A stretch of 64,000 nucleotides of DNA from Streptomyces hokutonensis (lineage in GTDB: Bacteria > Actinomycetota > Actinomycetes > Streptomycetales > Streptomycetaceae): NCBI RefSeq assembly GCF_000376565.1, contig NZ_BARG01000084.1, positions 17,575 to 81,574 of the forward strand. Reading direction: 5' to 3'. The position numbers and the translations under genes are program-made. This document shows positions 1-12,894 of this stretch, one piece after another (the stretch's first letter is position 1; each line of letters starts with the position of its first letter). Under the pieces are notes generated by a model, which saw only the letters and a program-made list of their open reading frames with translations, was not told the origin of the DNA and did not search any database.

Positions 1-105
1 GCGGCGGCAACCGCCACGGTGGACGGCGGCGACCTGCGAGCCGTGCTTCCCGTCCTGAGCCGCTTGGTCACCGTCACCCGTTCACGGCCGCCCGCGGAAG
101 GCTGA
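1..105 (+). CDS. 3' end of an unidentified protein (partial)
   Basis: An open frame runs from the first base to TGA at 103-105 and gives 34 residues ending VTRSRPPAEG. It has the codon bias of its neighbours (mostly G or C at third positions), which supports real coding sequence cut by the window edge. The visible part has no recognisable domain, so no function is assigned. It lies 200 bp upstream of acnA on the same strand. Confidence 0.5.
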   Translation, partial: AAATATVDGGDLRAVLPVLSRLVTVTRSRPPAEG

Positions 106-147
106 GAGAGGTCCGGGCATGACCAGCCCGCCCCCATGTACTAGAGT

Positions 148-165
148 TATCTCGACATCGAGATA
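148..165. promoter_or_regulatory. Perfect inverted repeat upstream of acnA
   Basis: TATCTCGA and TCGAGATA are separated by CA, giving an 18-bp dyad with no mismatch about 140 bp before the acnA start. It is AT-richer than its surroundings and lies in non-coding DNA, as expected of an operator for a dimeric repressor. I do not recognise the cognate regulator. Confidence 0.55.
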
Positions 166-209
166 TCTGCCGAGGTGCACCGCAGTCGCACACTCCGCCG
201 ATCCAGTAG

Positions 210-228
210 TAAGGCTTGCCTAACTTAG
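210..228. promoter_or_regulatory. Iron-box-like sequence (DmdR/IdeR type) upstream of acnA
   Basis: TAAGGCTTGCCTAACTTAG matches the actinobacterial iron-box consensus TTAGGTTAGGCTAACCTAA at 13 of 19 positions. The AT-rich run continues to about 240 with a second, weaker TTAG...CTTAG match. Aconitase is an iron-sulfur enzyme, so iron control would make sense. Binding is inferred. Confidence 0.5.
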
Positions 229-306
229 CCTTACCTTAGCGGATTGGCCAAGACGTCGTGACGGCAGGATGCGGTGGGAACGCGCACATCAATGAAGGAG
301 ACTGTC

Positions 307-3021
<2,715 letters not shown>

Positions 3022-3040
3022 CAGATCCGGTAAGGCAGTT

Positions 3041-3076
3041 GAGGGCCGCATCCCCGGTGACGGGGGTGCGGCCCTC
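3041..3076. terminator. Bidirectional hairpin terminator between acnA and the converging regulator gene
   Basis: GAGGGCCGCATCCCC (3041-3055) pairs with GGGGGTGCGGCCCTC (3062-3076) around a 6-nt loop, with one G-U pair. It sits 20 bp after the acnA stop and 10 bp beyond the stop of the converging gene. No strong T tract follows, as is common in Streptomyces. Confidence 0.75.
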
Positions 3077-3086
3077 CGTCGTTCCG

Positions 3087-4088
3087 CTACAGCCAACCGC
3101 GCTGAGCGGCCCGCAGCCCGAGCTGGAAGCGGCTCGCCGCCCCGAGTCGTTCCTGGAGGTCGCTCACCCGCCGCCGCAGCGTGCGCAGACTGATCCCCAG
3201 ATGACGGGCCACCGCCTCGTCCTTCAGCCCGGCCGCCAGCAGCCGTGTCAACGCCTGCTCGTCCTCGGAGAGTTCGCCGTTCCCGGCGGGCCGGCCGAGC
3301 GGGGTCGCCTGCTGCCAGGCCAGCTCGAAGAGCTTCTGCAGGGCCTCGGTCACCGCCGAGTGCCATACGACGACGGCGCAGTAGCCGCCCGCCTCGGACG
3401 AGGTCAGCGGGAGCAGGGCCCGACGTCCGTCGACCACCAGCAGTTTGAGCGGCACGGACGGCAACACCCGGGCCTGCTCGCCGAGTTCGACCATGTTCCA
3501 GGCGCGGGACAGGGTGTTCGGATCCTCCAGGGCGCTCGCCGCGTAGATGCCGCGCGAGACGATCCCGCGCTTGAGCAGATCGGCCTGGAGGTCCACCTGC
3601 GGCGCCGGCGGGGCGAGGTAGGGCGGGGTGTCGAAGAGACACACCTCGTGTTCCGCGCGGGCGTACATCTCCTCCAGGCGGGCCGCGATGGCGCCCTCGC
3701 CGGAGGCGACCTCGATCAGCCGGGACGGCTCCTCACGCAGCAGCCCCGCTTCGTACGCGGTGGCCATCTCCTCGGCGGTGGAGGCGAGCAGTTCGGACTC
3801 CGTCTCGCGGCGCCGGATCAGCGCGCGGATCGCCACCCGCGGGTCGACCGCCCGTAACCCGCCCATGGAGTCCGGCGGTTGGAGCAGTCCCAGCGAGAGC
3901 AGCCGGTTGCAGGCCTCGCGCAACTCGGCCGGTGTCGTACCGGTCAGCAGCGCCCAGCCGCCCGCGCCCGCGTCGGGCTGCTGGAGAATCGCCCGGTACA
4001 CCAGCTCTTCGAAGGCGGAGACCCCCACCGCTGCCCAAGGGCTCGCGGCAGGGGCCTGCCGTACAGGATCCTGTGCCGTGTTCACCAT
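3087..4088 (-). CDS. TrmB-like/LuxR-type HTH transcriptional regulator
   Basis: 333 residues. The N-terminal part (about 25-85) looks like a TrmB-type winged helix that senses or selects a partner. The middle (about 120-255) resembles a degenerate PLD/HKD-like sensor region. Residues 273-333 form a LuxR-type helix-turn-helix (LKDEAVARHLGISLRTLRRR). No receiver domain is present, so control by phosphorylation is unlikely. It is transcribed in the same direction as, and 80 bp downstream of, a large secreted subtilisin-like protease gene. Regulator-protease pairing suggests it may control that protease or its products; that is inference. A 40-bp inverted repeat lies immediately before its start. 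Confidence 0.8.
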   Translation of the reverse strand: MVNTAQDPVRQAPAASPWAAVGVSAFEELVYRAILQQPDAGAGGWALLTGTTPAELREACNRLLSLGLLQPPDSMGGLRAVDPRVAIRALIRRRETESELLASTAEEMATAYEAGLLREEPSRLIEVASGEGAIAARLEEMYARAEHEVCLFDTPPYLAPPAPQVDLQADLLKRGIVSRGIYAASALEDPNTLSRAWNMVELGEQARVLPSVPLKLLVVDGRRALLPLTSSEAGGYCAVVVWHSAVTEALQKLFELAWQQATPLGRPAGNGELSEDEQALTRLLAAGLKDEAVARHLGISLRTLRRRVSDLQERLGAASRFQLGLRAAQRGWL

Positions 4089-4093
4089 GACCC

Positions 4094-4133
4094 GCCACGG
4101 TAGGGGCTCTTTGTTAAGAATCCTTACCGTGGC
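4094..4133. promoter_or_regulatory. Long imperfect inverted repeat between protease and regulator genes
   Basis: GCCACGGTA (4094-4102) and TACCGTGGC (4125-4133) are perfect arms. Allowing one G-T pair, the arms extend to 12 nt and leave a 16-nt AT-rich centre (4106-4121). It ends 5 bp before the regulator start and begins about 35 bp after the protease stop. It could be an operator for the regulator or the terminator of the protease gene. The large AT-rich centre favours an operator. Confidence 0.5.
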
Positions 4134-4167
4134 TCGGATGGTCCGTTCACTTCGGGCTATTCCGGGC

Positions 4168-7100
4168 TCACTTCAGGCCGAACGCCCGCAGTACGGTCTG
4201 GTCGATCGCGTTGCCGTCGCGGTCGGTGGCCCGCACGCGCAGCGACACCGACCCGGCGCCCTTCGCGGGCCTGAACCGTGCCTCGCCCTTCTCGACGCGC
4301 ACCGACTTCCAGGACACGCCGTCGTCGTAGGAGACCCACGCCTTCAGACTGCTCGCCCGGACGCTCCCCGACGGGTTCGCGACCGGCAGCCCGACCGTCA
4401 ACTCCCGTTTGGCGTCGGCCCGGTTGAGGAGGTCGAGGTCCTTCGGGGCGATGCCGACGGTGAGCAGCGGCAGTGCCGTCGCGGTGTCGGTGTGCGCCGA
4501 GGCGAAGGTCCACTCGGTGTGCGTGCTCGTGGAGTACTTCGCCCAGGCCGCCTTGCGCTGTACGTCCAGGTCGAAGCGGTACGAGGCCTTGGCCGCCGGG
4601 ACGTCGAAGACGCCGTAGCCGCCGCGCGTCGAGTCGCCGACGAGCTGCCCGTCCGCGTAGAGCCTGCCCTGCGCGGTGTTGTCGACGCCGTCGATGTTTC
4701 CGTAGTGGCCCGGTGTGGAGTCGTTCAACTCCGTTACGGAGAAGGCGAGTTTGTCGCCGGTGCGGGTCGAGAGGCCGTACTCGTCGCTGCTGCCCGGCCG
4801 GACGACCTGGCGCAGCCAGTTCTCGGTGGGCTCGGTGCCCGCCTTGGTGAAGGTGCGCAGCGGGCTCCACTCGCCCTTGTAGGCCTTCGAGTTGGGATAG
4901 ACGAGGTGCCAGGTGCGGGTGTCCGGGTCGACGTAGTAGTACTCGTCGCGTTCCGTGCCCAACTGCGTGGGCACGCTGCCGTCGACGCCGAAGCGCTGCC
5001 AGGGGCGGAAGGTGTACAGGGTGTCCGCGCCCATCTCGCCGGCCGTGGCACCGTAGTAACGGGCCTTCCGCTTCACGGTGTTGGACTTGTCGAGGCTGTA
5101 GGTCTGGTTCGCGGTGATGGTGCCGCTCTGCGCGGCGAGCAGGTTGTAGACGTACGGGCTGACCGGTGTGCCGCTCAGCTTCAGCGTGACCTTCTTGCCG
5201 GTCTTCAGCAGGGCGGCGAGTCCGGCGCCCTGCTCGCCGGTGGCGATCATCAGGGGGACGGTGGTCGCCCGGTCCACGGCCTCGATCCAGAAACCGGGTG
5301 TCTTGCGGTAGGCGATGAGGTAACCCGCCCCGGCCTTGGTCGCGTTGTCCAGCGCGCTCTGCGCCCGCTCGGTGGCGCCGAGTCCGACCACCGCGACTTT
5401 GCCCTTGACGTCGAGCCCCGCGAAGTCGGCCGCGGTACCGCCGCCCGCGTCCACCGCCTGCACCTTGTGGTCACCGCTGATCTTCAACGGGAAGTCGTTG
5501 TACGTCTGGGAGTAGTAGAGCGAGGACAGCGAGGTCTTCTCCGGACTGGTGACGCTCGCCGTCAACTCCTTGGCGTACAGCCGGAACTTGGCGTAGAAGC
5601 TCAAGGTGCCCACGGTGACCGGCTGGGTCGGCGCCACATAGATGTGGTCGGTCCAGAAGCCCTGGCTGTAGGTGATCCCCCAGGCAGTGCCCGGCCCCTC
5701 CCGGTGCCAACTGGTGCTGAATCCCTGGAACTCGGAGTCCTGCTTGGTCTTCGGTTTGATCTCCACGGCCTTGCGGGCGTCGAGGACGACCGCCGTGTTG
5801 CCGTCGACCTTGATCTCGGGATTGCCGACGACCGACGTGCCCACGGCCAGGCCGGCCCCGTCCCGGTCCGGGATCCAGGCCGCGATGGAGTAGGTGCCGG
5901 CCGGCACCTGCCAGGTCGCGCCGGTGCCGAGGAAGCCGTACTGGTCGTCGTAGGCGCCGTTCAGCTCCTGGAGTGCGAAGAGCGACGCCCCGGTGGACGG
6001 TCTGCCCTCGCGGTCCACGAGCGAGACCTTGAGGTTGTACGTCTTCGGCGCCTTCTCGAAGCCGACACTGGTGGTGACCTGGATTCCGCCGTCGGCGGTC
6101 GCCGTGACACGGCCCGTGTACCGGCCCCCGGCCTCCTGCGCCGGGTCGACGCCGATGGAGACGGTCGCGGTACCCCGCGCGGGCACGGTCAGGGTGTCCG
6201 CACCCAGAGCGAGGTCGGCCAGCGATGACGAGAGCTTCAACTCCACCGGGTTGTCAGTGGTGTTGGTGTACGTGATGTCCTTGCTGACGACACCGGTGTC
6301 GCCGTCCACGAACTTGCCGAAGCTCAGCGCCGAGGTCGCGAAGACGTCCTGCTCGACCGCCCGTACGGCGTCGACCCGGCCGTCGCCCTGCTCGAACACG
6401 GAGTTGACGGTGTTCGTCTTCGCGGTGCTGGCCAGCGCCTCCTTGATCTGCTCGCCGGTCCAGTCCGGATGGGCCTGCACGACCAGCGCCGCCGCGCCCG
6501 CGACATGCGGGGTGGCCATCGAAGTGCCGCTTGCCGTCGTGTAGTAGTCGTCGACCGGTGTACCACCGGGCATGGTGGTGCCGGCGGCACGGGCCGCCGT
6601 GATGCTCACGCCCGGAGCGGTGATCTCCGGCTTGACCGCGTAGTCGCCGAGGCGCGGACCCCGGCTGGAGAACGAGGCCAGCTGGTCCGACTTGTCGACC
6701 GCGCCCACCGTCAGCGCCGAGTCGGCGATGCCCGGGGTGCCCACGGTCTGCTCGCCCGGCCCCGCGTTGCCGGCCGCGATCACGAACAACGCGCCGGTGG
6801 ACGCCGACAGTTCGTCGACGGTCTCACTGAGCACGTCCGAGGGGCCGGAGGCCGTACCGCCCAAGGACATCGAGACGATCTTCGCGCCGGAGTGCGCCGC
6901 CCACTCCATGCCCGCGATGATCCAGGAGGCCTGACCGCTGCCCGTGTTGTCCAGCACCTTGCCGACCAGCAGCTTCGCGCCCGGTGCCACGCCCTTGTAC
7001 CGGCCGCCCGAGGCCGCGCCCGAGCCGACGATCGTGGACGCCACATGGGTGCCGTGGCCGAAGCCGTCTTGAACGGTCTCGTCCGGTACGAAGCTCTCCG

Positions 7101-7842
7101 AGCCGGCGATCTTCCCGGCCAGGTCCGGGTGCCCGGTGTCCACGCCGGTGTCCAGGACCGCGACCTCGACGCCCGTACCGTCGTAGCCCGCCTTCCACAC
7201 CTCGGGGGCGCCGATCTGCGGCACGCTGACGTCGAGGGACGCCTGCACCTTGGCGTCCAGCCAGATCTTGTCGATGCCGTCGCCGAGCTGCTTCGCGGCC
7301 TTCGCGGTGGGTGCGGTGCCGAGTGCCGGGGCGATGTCCGACCAGAAGGCCGTGGACTTCTTCGCGCTGAGCGCGGCGCCGTCGATCCCGGGCAGCGCCA
7401 GCGTCCGGCGCGTGCCCTCGGGGGTCTCGGTGCCCTTGCTGTACGTCGCGATGACGGGGGTGGTGCCGGTCTTCGCGTCGGTGTAGCCCTGCTTGACGAG
7501 CTGGGTGATGTTGAAGAGGGCGGGGTCGAGGCGGCCCGCCTTGATGAGCGGGACGGCGTCCGCCGGCAGGACGCTGATCTCGCCGTTCTTCTCGCTGGAC
7601 AGGAAGGTGGCGGCCTCGCGGCCCTGGCCGCGCCGGACGTCGACGGCGTTCCTGCCGTCCGGTCCGACGGTGAGGGTCACGGTGTCGCCGGTGATGAGGG
7701 TGACGGTCTGCGGTGGGGCGGTGCTCGGGCCCGTGAGGTGGGTGGAGTCCGTGGAACCGGCGGTGGCTGTCGCGGGCGTGATGGCCCCCGCGAGCAGTCC
7801 GGCCGCCGAGGCCACGGCCCACAGGGCGTGGAGTCTTCGCAT
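4168..7842 (-). CDS. Secreted multidomain S8 (subtilisin-like) serine protease
   Basis: 1224 residues. A Sec signal peptide (about 1-27, MRRLHALWAV start) is followed by a propeptide to about 190. The peptidase S8 domain carries the full catalytic set: Asp231 (VAVLDTGVD), His263 (GHGTHVAS), oxyanion Asn359 (AAGNAG) and Ser441 (GTSMATPHVAG). After Ser441 come about 780 residues of beta-rich accessory domains, including a PA-like stretch (DFAGLDVKGKVAVVGLG). The start at 7842 is chosen because GGAGGA lies 9 nt upstream and the signal peptide begins there; an in-frame ATG at 7902 lacks both. It probably degrades extracellular protein. The next gene downstream encodes a regulator transcribed the same way. 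Confidence 0.92.
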   Translation of the reverse strand: MRRLHALWAVASAAGLLAGAITPATATAGSTDSTHLTGPSTAPPQTVTLITGDTVTLTVGPDGRNAVDVRRGQGREAATFLSSEKNGEISVLPADAVPLIKAGRLDPALFNITQLVKQGYTDAKTGTTPVIATYSKGTETPEGTRRTLALPGIDGAALSAKKSTAFWSDIAPALGTAPTAKAAKQLGDGIDKIWLDAKVQASLDVSVPQIGAPEVWKAGYDGTGVEVAVLDTGVDTGHPDLAGKIAGSESFVPDETVQDGFGHGTHVASTIVGSGAASGGRYKGVAPGAKLLVGKVLDNTGSGQASWIIAGMEWAAHSGAKIVSMSLGGTASGPSDVLSETVDELSASTGALFVIAAGNAGPGEQTVGTPGIADSALTVGAVDKSDQLASFSSRGPRLGDYAVKPEITAPGVSITAARAAGTTMPGGTPVDDYYTTASGTSMATPHVAGAAALVVQAHPDWTGEQIKEALASTAKTNTVNSVFEQGDGRVDAVRAVEQDVFATSALSFGKFVDGDTGVVSKDITYTNTTDNPVELKLSSSLADLALGADTLTVPARGTATVSIGVDPAQEAGGRYTGRVTATADGGIQVTTSVGFEKAPKTYNLKVSLVDREGRPSTGASLFALQELNGAYDDQYGFLGTGATWQVPAGTYSIAAWIPDRDGAGLAVGTSVVGNPEIKVDGNTAVVLDARKAVEIKPKTKQDSEFQGFSTSWHREGPGTAWGITYSQGFWTDHIYVAPTQPVTVGTLSFYAKFRLYAKELTASVTSPEKTSLSSLYYSQTYNDFPLKISGDHKVQAVDAGGGTAADFAGLDVKGKVAVVGLGATERAQSALDNATKAGAGYLIAYRKTPGFWIEAVDRATTVPLMIATGEQGAGLAALLKTGKKVTLKLSGTPVSPYVYNLLAAQSGTITANQTYSLDKSNTVKRKARYYGATAGEMGADTLYTFRPWQRFGVDGSVPTQLGTERDEYYYVDPDTRTWHLVYPNSKAYKGEWSPLRTFTKAGTEPTENWLRQVVRPGSSDEYGLSTRTGDKLAFSVTELNDSTPGHYGNIDGVDNTAQGRLYADGQLVGDSTRGGYGVFDVPAAKASYRFDLDVQRKAAWAKYSTSTHTEWTFASAHTDTATALPLLTVGIAPKDLDLLNRADAKRELTVGLPVANPSGSVRASSLKAWVSYDDGVSWKSVRVEKGEARFRPAKGAGSVSLRVRATDRDGNAIDQTVLRAFGLK

Positions 7843-7864
7843 GGGTGGACGTCCTCCCCTGAAC

Positions 7865-7880
7865 GCGGAAACGCTTCCGC
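7865..7880. promoter_or_regulatory. Inverted repeat upstream of the S8 protease gene
   Basis: GCGGAA and TTCCGC flank ACGC, 23 bp upstream of the protease start. The shape resembles LacI-family operators but is short. The rest of the 279-bp divergent gap to the response regulator (7843-8121) shows nothing else convincing. Confidence 0.3.
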
Positions 7881-8121
7881 CCGGTGAGCGGAAGCCAGCC
7901 ATCAGAGTGAGTGCCGGGGCGCCGGCGGCTCAAGGGAATCACGTGGCCGGAGAGTGCCAACGCCCCCTTCGGTCAAGGCAGTTGGAGAAGACACCGGTCG
8001 ACGGACCAGGGACTTCCCGCCTCGCCCGCCGCTGCCCGCGCCCCGGACACCCGCCCGCTCGCACGGCTGCGCCTCAGGTGGAACACAGGATTCCCTCAGC
8101 GGACCGGGACAGAATCCGGAC

Positions 8122-8843
<722 letters not shown>

Positions 8844-8847
<4 letters not shown>

Positions 8848-10379
8848 ACCTCCTGACCCGCAACCGAGGCCGCCTGCACGGCCGTTCACTCCGTACCCGC
8901 CTGCTGCTCTTCATCAGCGCCACCCTGATCGCCGTGTGCGCCACGATGGCCCTCACCACGGTCTTCGTCCAACGCGCCTATCTGCTGGGCAACTTGGACG
9001 ACCGGGTCGGCGACGTCGCCCAGCGCAGCCTCGGCGGGGCCGAACTGCGTTCGGGCTTCGACGACGACCTCGGGTTCCTCTCGGAGAACGGTCACGCGGC
9101 CGGGACACTCGCCGCGCGGCTGGACGGCAAAGGCGCGATCATCGCCGCGGCCGTCGTCAGCCAGGACGCTCCGCCCCAGAACCTCACCACCGCCCAGCGC
9201 ACGGCCCTCAAGGGCATCGAAGCCGACGGCGCGAAGCACACCCGCACCGTGCCCGGCCTCGGCACCTACCGGATCACCGTGCTCGACGACGACAACGGCG
9301 TCCGGGTCCTCGCCGGCCTTCCGATGGACGACGTACAGGACATGATCAGCGGCCTGGTCGTGGTCGAGGCGGCCGTCGCCCTCACCGGACTGACCGTGGC
9401 GGGCTTCCTGTGCGCGGTCGTCATACGACGGCAGCTGCGGCCGCTCGGCCGGGTCGCCGCCACCGCCGTCGAGGTCTCCCGCTCACCGCTCGGCCACGGC
9501 GAGGTCACCGCGCTGACCCGGGTGCCCGAGCGGGACACCGACCCGGGCAGCGAGGCAGGACAGGTCGGCGCCGCGCTCAACCGCATGATCGACCACGTCG
9601 AGTCCTCGCTCGCCGAACGCCAGCGCAGCGAGGAGCAGGTGCGCCGCAGCGAGGAACGCATGCGCCGCTTCCTCGCCGACGCCAGCCACGAACTCCGCAC
9701 CCCGCTCGCCTCCATCGCGGGCTACGCCGAGCTGATGAACCGCGGCACCGACCGCATCGAACCCGGGCTCGCCTGGCGCCGGGTCACCGCCGAGTCGGCA
9801 CGGATGACGGGCCTGGTGGAGGACCTGCTGCTGCTCGCCCGGCTCGACGAGGGCCGGCCGCTGCAGTCCGCCGAGGTGGACCTCGCGGCCGTCCTCGCCG
9901 AGGCGGTGTGGGACGCGCGCGCGGCGGGCACCGGCCACGAGTGGCAGCTCCACCTGTCCGTGGACGCCCCCGCCCTGGTGATCGGCGACGAGGCCCGCCT
10001 CCACCAGGTGCTGGCCAACCTGCTGGCCAACGCGCGTATGCACACCCCTGCCGGCACCACGGTCACGGCGAGCGTCGAGGCCACCGCCGACCGCACCGTC
10101 GTCATCCGGGTACGCGACGACGGCCCCGGCATCCCCCCGGCCCTCCTCCCCACGGTCTTCGAACGCTTCACCCGCGCCGACGCCTCCCGCGCCCGCTCCG
10201 GCGGCAAGGAGGGCGGCTCCGGCCTCGGCCTGGCCATCGCGACGGCGATCACCGGTGCCCACGGCGGCCGTATCGACGTCACCAGCGTCCCCGGCCGCAC
10301 CGAGTTCACCATCGAACTCCCGGCGGCCGAACTCCCGCCCGCAGAAACACAGATACGCGCCCGTACGGCACCGGTCTAG
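8844..10379 (+). CDS. Membrane sensor histidine kinase
   Basis: 511 residues. Transmembrane helix 1 (about 20-42) and helix 2 (about 167-193) bracket an extracytoplasmic sensor of about 125 residues. Then come a HAMP-like linker, a HisKA domain with phospho-acceptor His282 (ASHELRTPLAS) and an HATPase_c domain with an N box (LANLLANARMH), VRDDGPGIPP and GGSGLGLAIA. It is the partner of the overlapping response regulator. The last coding bases also form the left arm of the terminator hairpin. Confidence 0.93.
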
Positions 10380-10399
10380 CCGCCGTACGGGCGCGTATC
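10352..10399. terminator. 18-bp perfect-stem bidirectional terminator
   Basis: GATACGCGCCCGTACGGC (10352-10369) is exactly complementary to 10382-10399, around a 12-nt loop that contains the kinase stop codon. The left arm is therefore coding sequence. It separates the kinase gene from the converging galactosidase gene, whose stop is at 10416. Confidence 0.85.
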
Positions 10400-10415
10400 C
10401 GCTACTGACTCGCTG

Positions 10416-12695
10416 CTACGGAGTGGTCGTGAACGAGTCGAAGTCGGCCTCGCCCGTGGTGCCCGAGGCGTGCGAGGTCTGGGTCAGGCCGACGTCCTGG
10501 GTGGCCGCGGCGGTCGGGACGTCGATCGTGCCGACCAGGTTCCAGGTGACGTCGTCGGTGGAGTAATAGCCGCTGTAGGTCGTGCCGTTGCGCACCAGCT
10601 TCAGCCACGACGGGTAGACGGCGGTGCCGGTGGAGTCCTGCGAGTCCAGCTTTCCGTCGCCGTCGCTGTCCCAGTCGAGGAGGTAGCCGTTGCCCGGGGT
10701 CGCGACCAGGGCCAAGTAGCCCGGGGACGTGTCGGGTTGGGTGATGTCGTTGCGGACCATGATCCCGGCCTTGGCCCAGACATCCGTGTCCGACTGCGAG
10801 TTGAGCTTCACGGTCGTCACCGAACCGTCGTGCTCGGCACCCGGCAGATAGACCGTGCCGTACTCGTTCGTGCCGTTGTACAGGTCCGCGCCCTGGGCCC
10901 GGATGCCGAGTTGGGTCCCGGACTGGCTGAAGCTCGCCGTGGTGGAGGCGAACGTCTTGTAGGGGGCGGTCACTTGGTGGTTGACGGTGATCGTGTCACC
11001 GGCGGCCAGCCGGGTCTGCCCCGCCGACTTGAAGCGGTAAGTGGCGCTCCCCTTGAAGTCGCTGGAGTCGAAGAGCTTCGGCGAGGACGGGATGGAGACG
11101 GAGTAGGTGACCTTCAGCGCGTGCCCGCCGCGGATCGTCCTGGCCCGGGTCGCCGAGTGCGTGGTGATCTTCGTGCCGGCCGGCCCGGTGAGGGTCAGCG
11201 CGGCATCGGTGATCGGCCGCGACCCGTTGTCGGACAGGACGGCCGTCACCGTACGCGTGGTGCTGTCGCTCGACGCGGGCGCCCAGTCGAGCCCGAACGA
11301 CACGACCGGAGCCGCGCCGCTCACCACGTGCCGGCTGCCGTGCACCCGGTACAGGACCACGCCGTGCGCCGGCACATTGGCGGCGATCCGGCCCGCGGAC
11401 TCGGTCAGCCGCTTGCTCCACAGATCCCGCAGGGAGTAGTCGCCCGCCTTGGCCAGCCCCAGCGCGGACGCGGTCGTGGCGACCTCCCGGGGCGCCGATC
11501 CGGTGTTGAACAGGCCCACCACGACATCCCCGTTGGGCTCGGTCTTGGCGAACACCTGCGCATTCGCGTCCGAGGAGACCCGCTTGGCGTCGATGCCGTC
11601 CTGGTCGACCGCGAGGACATCGGTGTTCTTCAGCAACGCGAGGTCGGCCGGGTCGAGATGCGTGAGATCGGTGCCGAGGAAGAGCGGCGAGGCGGCGAGC
11701 GACCACAGACTCATCTGCGTCCTGCGCTCGTCCGGGGTCAGACCATTGTTGTCCCCGTTCCCGATCTCCAGGGAGTCGTAGTCGTTGTACCCGCCGGGTC
11801 CGCCGTACGGCGCCCAGGCGGCGACCTGGTCGAAGCGCGAGGCGACGGAGGCCCAGGTGGTCAGGGGGTAACTGCTGCCGTCCGGACCGCAGTAGCACTC
11901 GATGTCGCCGCCGGTGCGCCAGCCGTTGGAGAGCTTCTTCCAGGTGGCCGCGTTGTTGATGTCGAGGTTGTTCGACAGCTCCAGGTGGATCGGCCGGCCG
12001 GTGTGCCGTAGCGCGTCCGACCAGGCCTGGACGTCCTGCTGGTCCGAGGTGCCGACGCCGTCGATCTTGAGGTAGTCGATGCCCCAGCCGGCGAACTGCC
12101 CGGCCCAGGAGTCGATGAACGTCTGCGCGCCGGGCTTGGTGTAGTCGATGCCCACCATGCCGCCGCAGTTGTAGTTGCTCTCCGTCGTCGTGGTCGCGAT
12201 GTCCCGTGCGTGGTACGGCGTTCCCTCGATCGCCGTGTTCTTGGCGACCGCCTGCTGGGAGATCCCGGGCGTGACGTACAGCCCGAACTTCAGCCCCAGG
12301 GAGTGGACGTAGTCGGCCACCACCTGGATGCCGTTCTCACCGCCCTTGGGCGGGAACTTGACGGGGTCGGTCACCCAGCGCCCGTACTGGTCGACGTCCG
12401 GCCCCTGGCTGCCCGGGCACTGGTACCAGAAGTCGTCGACGTTGGCGTACACGAACCCGTTTTCGGCCAGTCCGCTGGTCTTGAGCGCCTCGGCCTGTGC
12501 CTCAATTGTCTGCGCGGTCGGATTGCGCCGGACGAAACTCCAACTGCTCCACCCCAGCGCGGGTTTGACCCCGACAGCGTTGCCGACAGCGTTGTCATCG
12601 GCCCGCGCGGACTGCCCGCCCGTCGCGGTGACCCCCATGGTGAGCAGCAGCGCTCCGGTCAACGCGGCCAGCGCACCGCGGATCTGTCTTCTCAT
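10416..12695 (-). CDS. Secreted GH27 alpha-galactosidase (or beta-L-arabinopyranosidase)
   Basis: 759 residues. A signal peptide (about 1-33) precedes a GH27 (beta/alpha)8 catalytic domain (about 40-330) with nucleophile Asp212 (YLKIDGVG) and acid/base Asp264 (WRTGGDIECY). A C-terminal beta domain follows, then a NEW3-like domain (about 385-490) and a DUF1349/concanavalin-like module to the end, suggesting polysaccharide binding. The start at 12695 is set by GGAGGA 8 nt upstream. Some Streptomyces GH27 enzymes with this architecture are beta-L-arabinopyranosidases, so substrate cannot be fixed by sequence alone. It is probably used on plant or fungal glycans, in keeping with the nearby LPMO and mannosidases. 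Confidence 0.9.
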   Translation of the reverse strand: MRRQIRGALAALTGALLLTMGVTATGGQSARADDNAVGNAVGVKPALGWSSWSFVRRNPTAQTIEAQAEALKTSGLAENGFVYANVDDFWYQCPGSQGPDVDQYGRWVTDPVKFPPKGGENGIQVVADYVHSLGLKFGLYVTPGISQQAVAKNTAIEGTPYHARDIATTTTESNYNCGGMVGIDYTKPGAQTFIDSWAGQFAGWGIDYLKIDGVGTSDQQDVQAWSDALRHTGRPIHLELSNNLDINNAATWKKLSNGWRTGGDIECYCGPDGSSYPLTTWASVASRFDQVAAWAPYGGPGGYNDYDSLEIGNGDNNGLTPDERRTQMSLWSLAASPLFLGTDLTHLDPADLALLKNTDVLAVDQDGIDAKRVSSDANAQVFAKTEPNGDVVVGLFNTGSAPREVATTASALGLAKAGDYSLRDLWSKRLTESAGRIAANVPAHGVVLYRVHGSRHVVSGAAPVVSFGLDWAPASSDSTTRTVTAVLSDNGSRPITDAALTLTGPAGTKITTHSATRARTIRGGHALKVTYSVSIPSSPKLFDSSDFKGSATYRFKSAGQTRLAAGDTITVNHQVTAPYKTFASTTASFSQSGTQLGIRAQGADLYNGTNEYGTVYLPGAEHDGSVTTVKLNSQSDTDVWAKAGIMVRNDITQPDTSPGYLALVATPGNGYLLDWDSDGDGKLDSQDSTGTAVYPSWLKLVRNGTTYSGYYSTDDVTWNLVGTIDVPTAAATQDVGLTQTSHASGTTGEADFDSFTTTP

Positions 12696-12894
12696 GAGCT
12701 GTTCCTCCATCGCAACGCCCACATGACTCAGAAAACGTCAAGAACAAACCCAGTGAACGCGACAAGTGAACATGACCGAACGCCAGTCACCACATAGCGC
12801 GCTTGGCCAAAACTGGGTCAAGTCTGTGGGGCAGCTGTGGCGACATCGGAGGGAAGGTCCCACTTGGGCAGGTCGGCCGGATCGGTCGAGGCGC

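Noticed and set aside
3628..6228. Long plus-strand open frame across the regulator and protease genes
   Set aside because: Runs opposite to two well-supported genes, crosses their boundary and has no domain or ribosome binding site.
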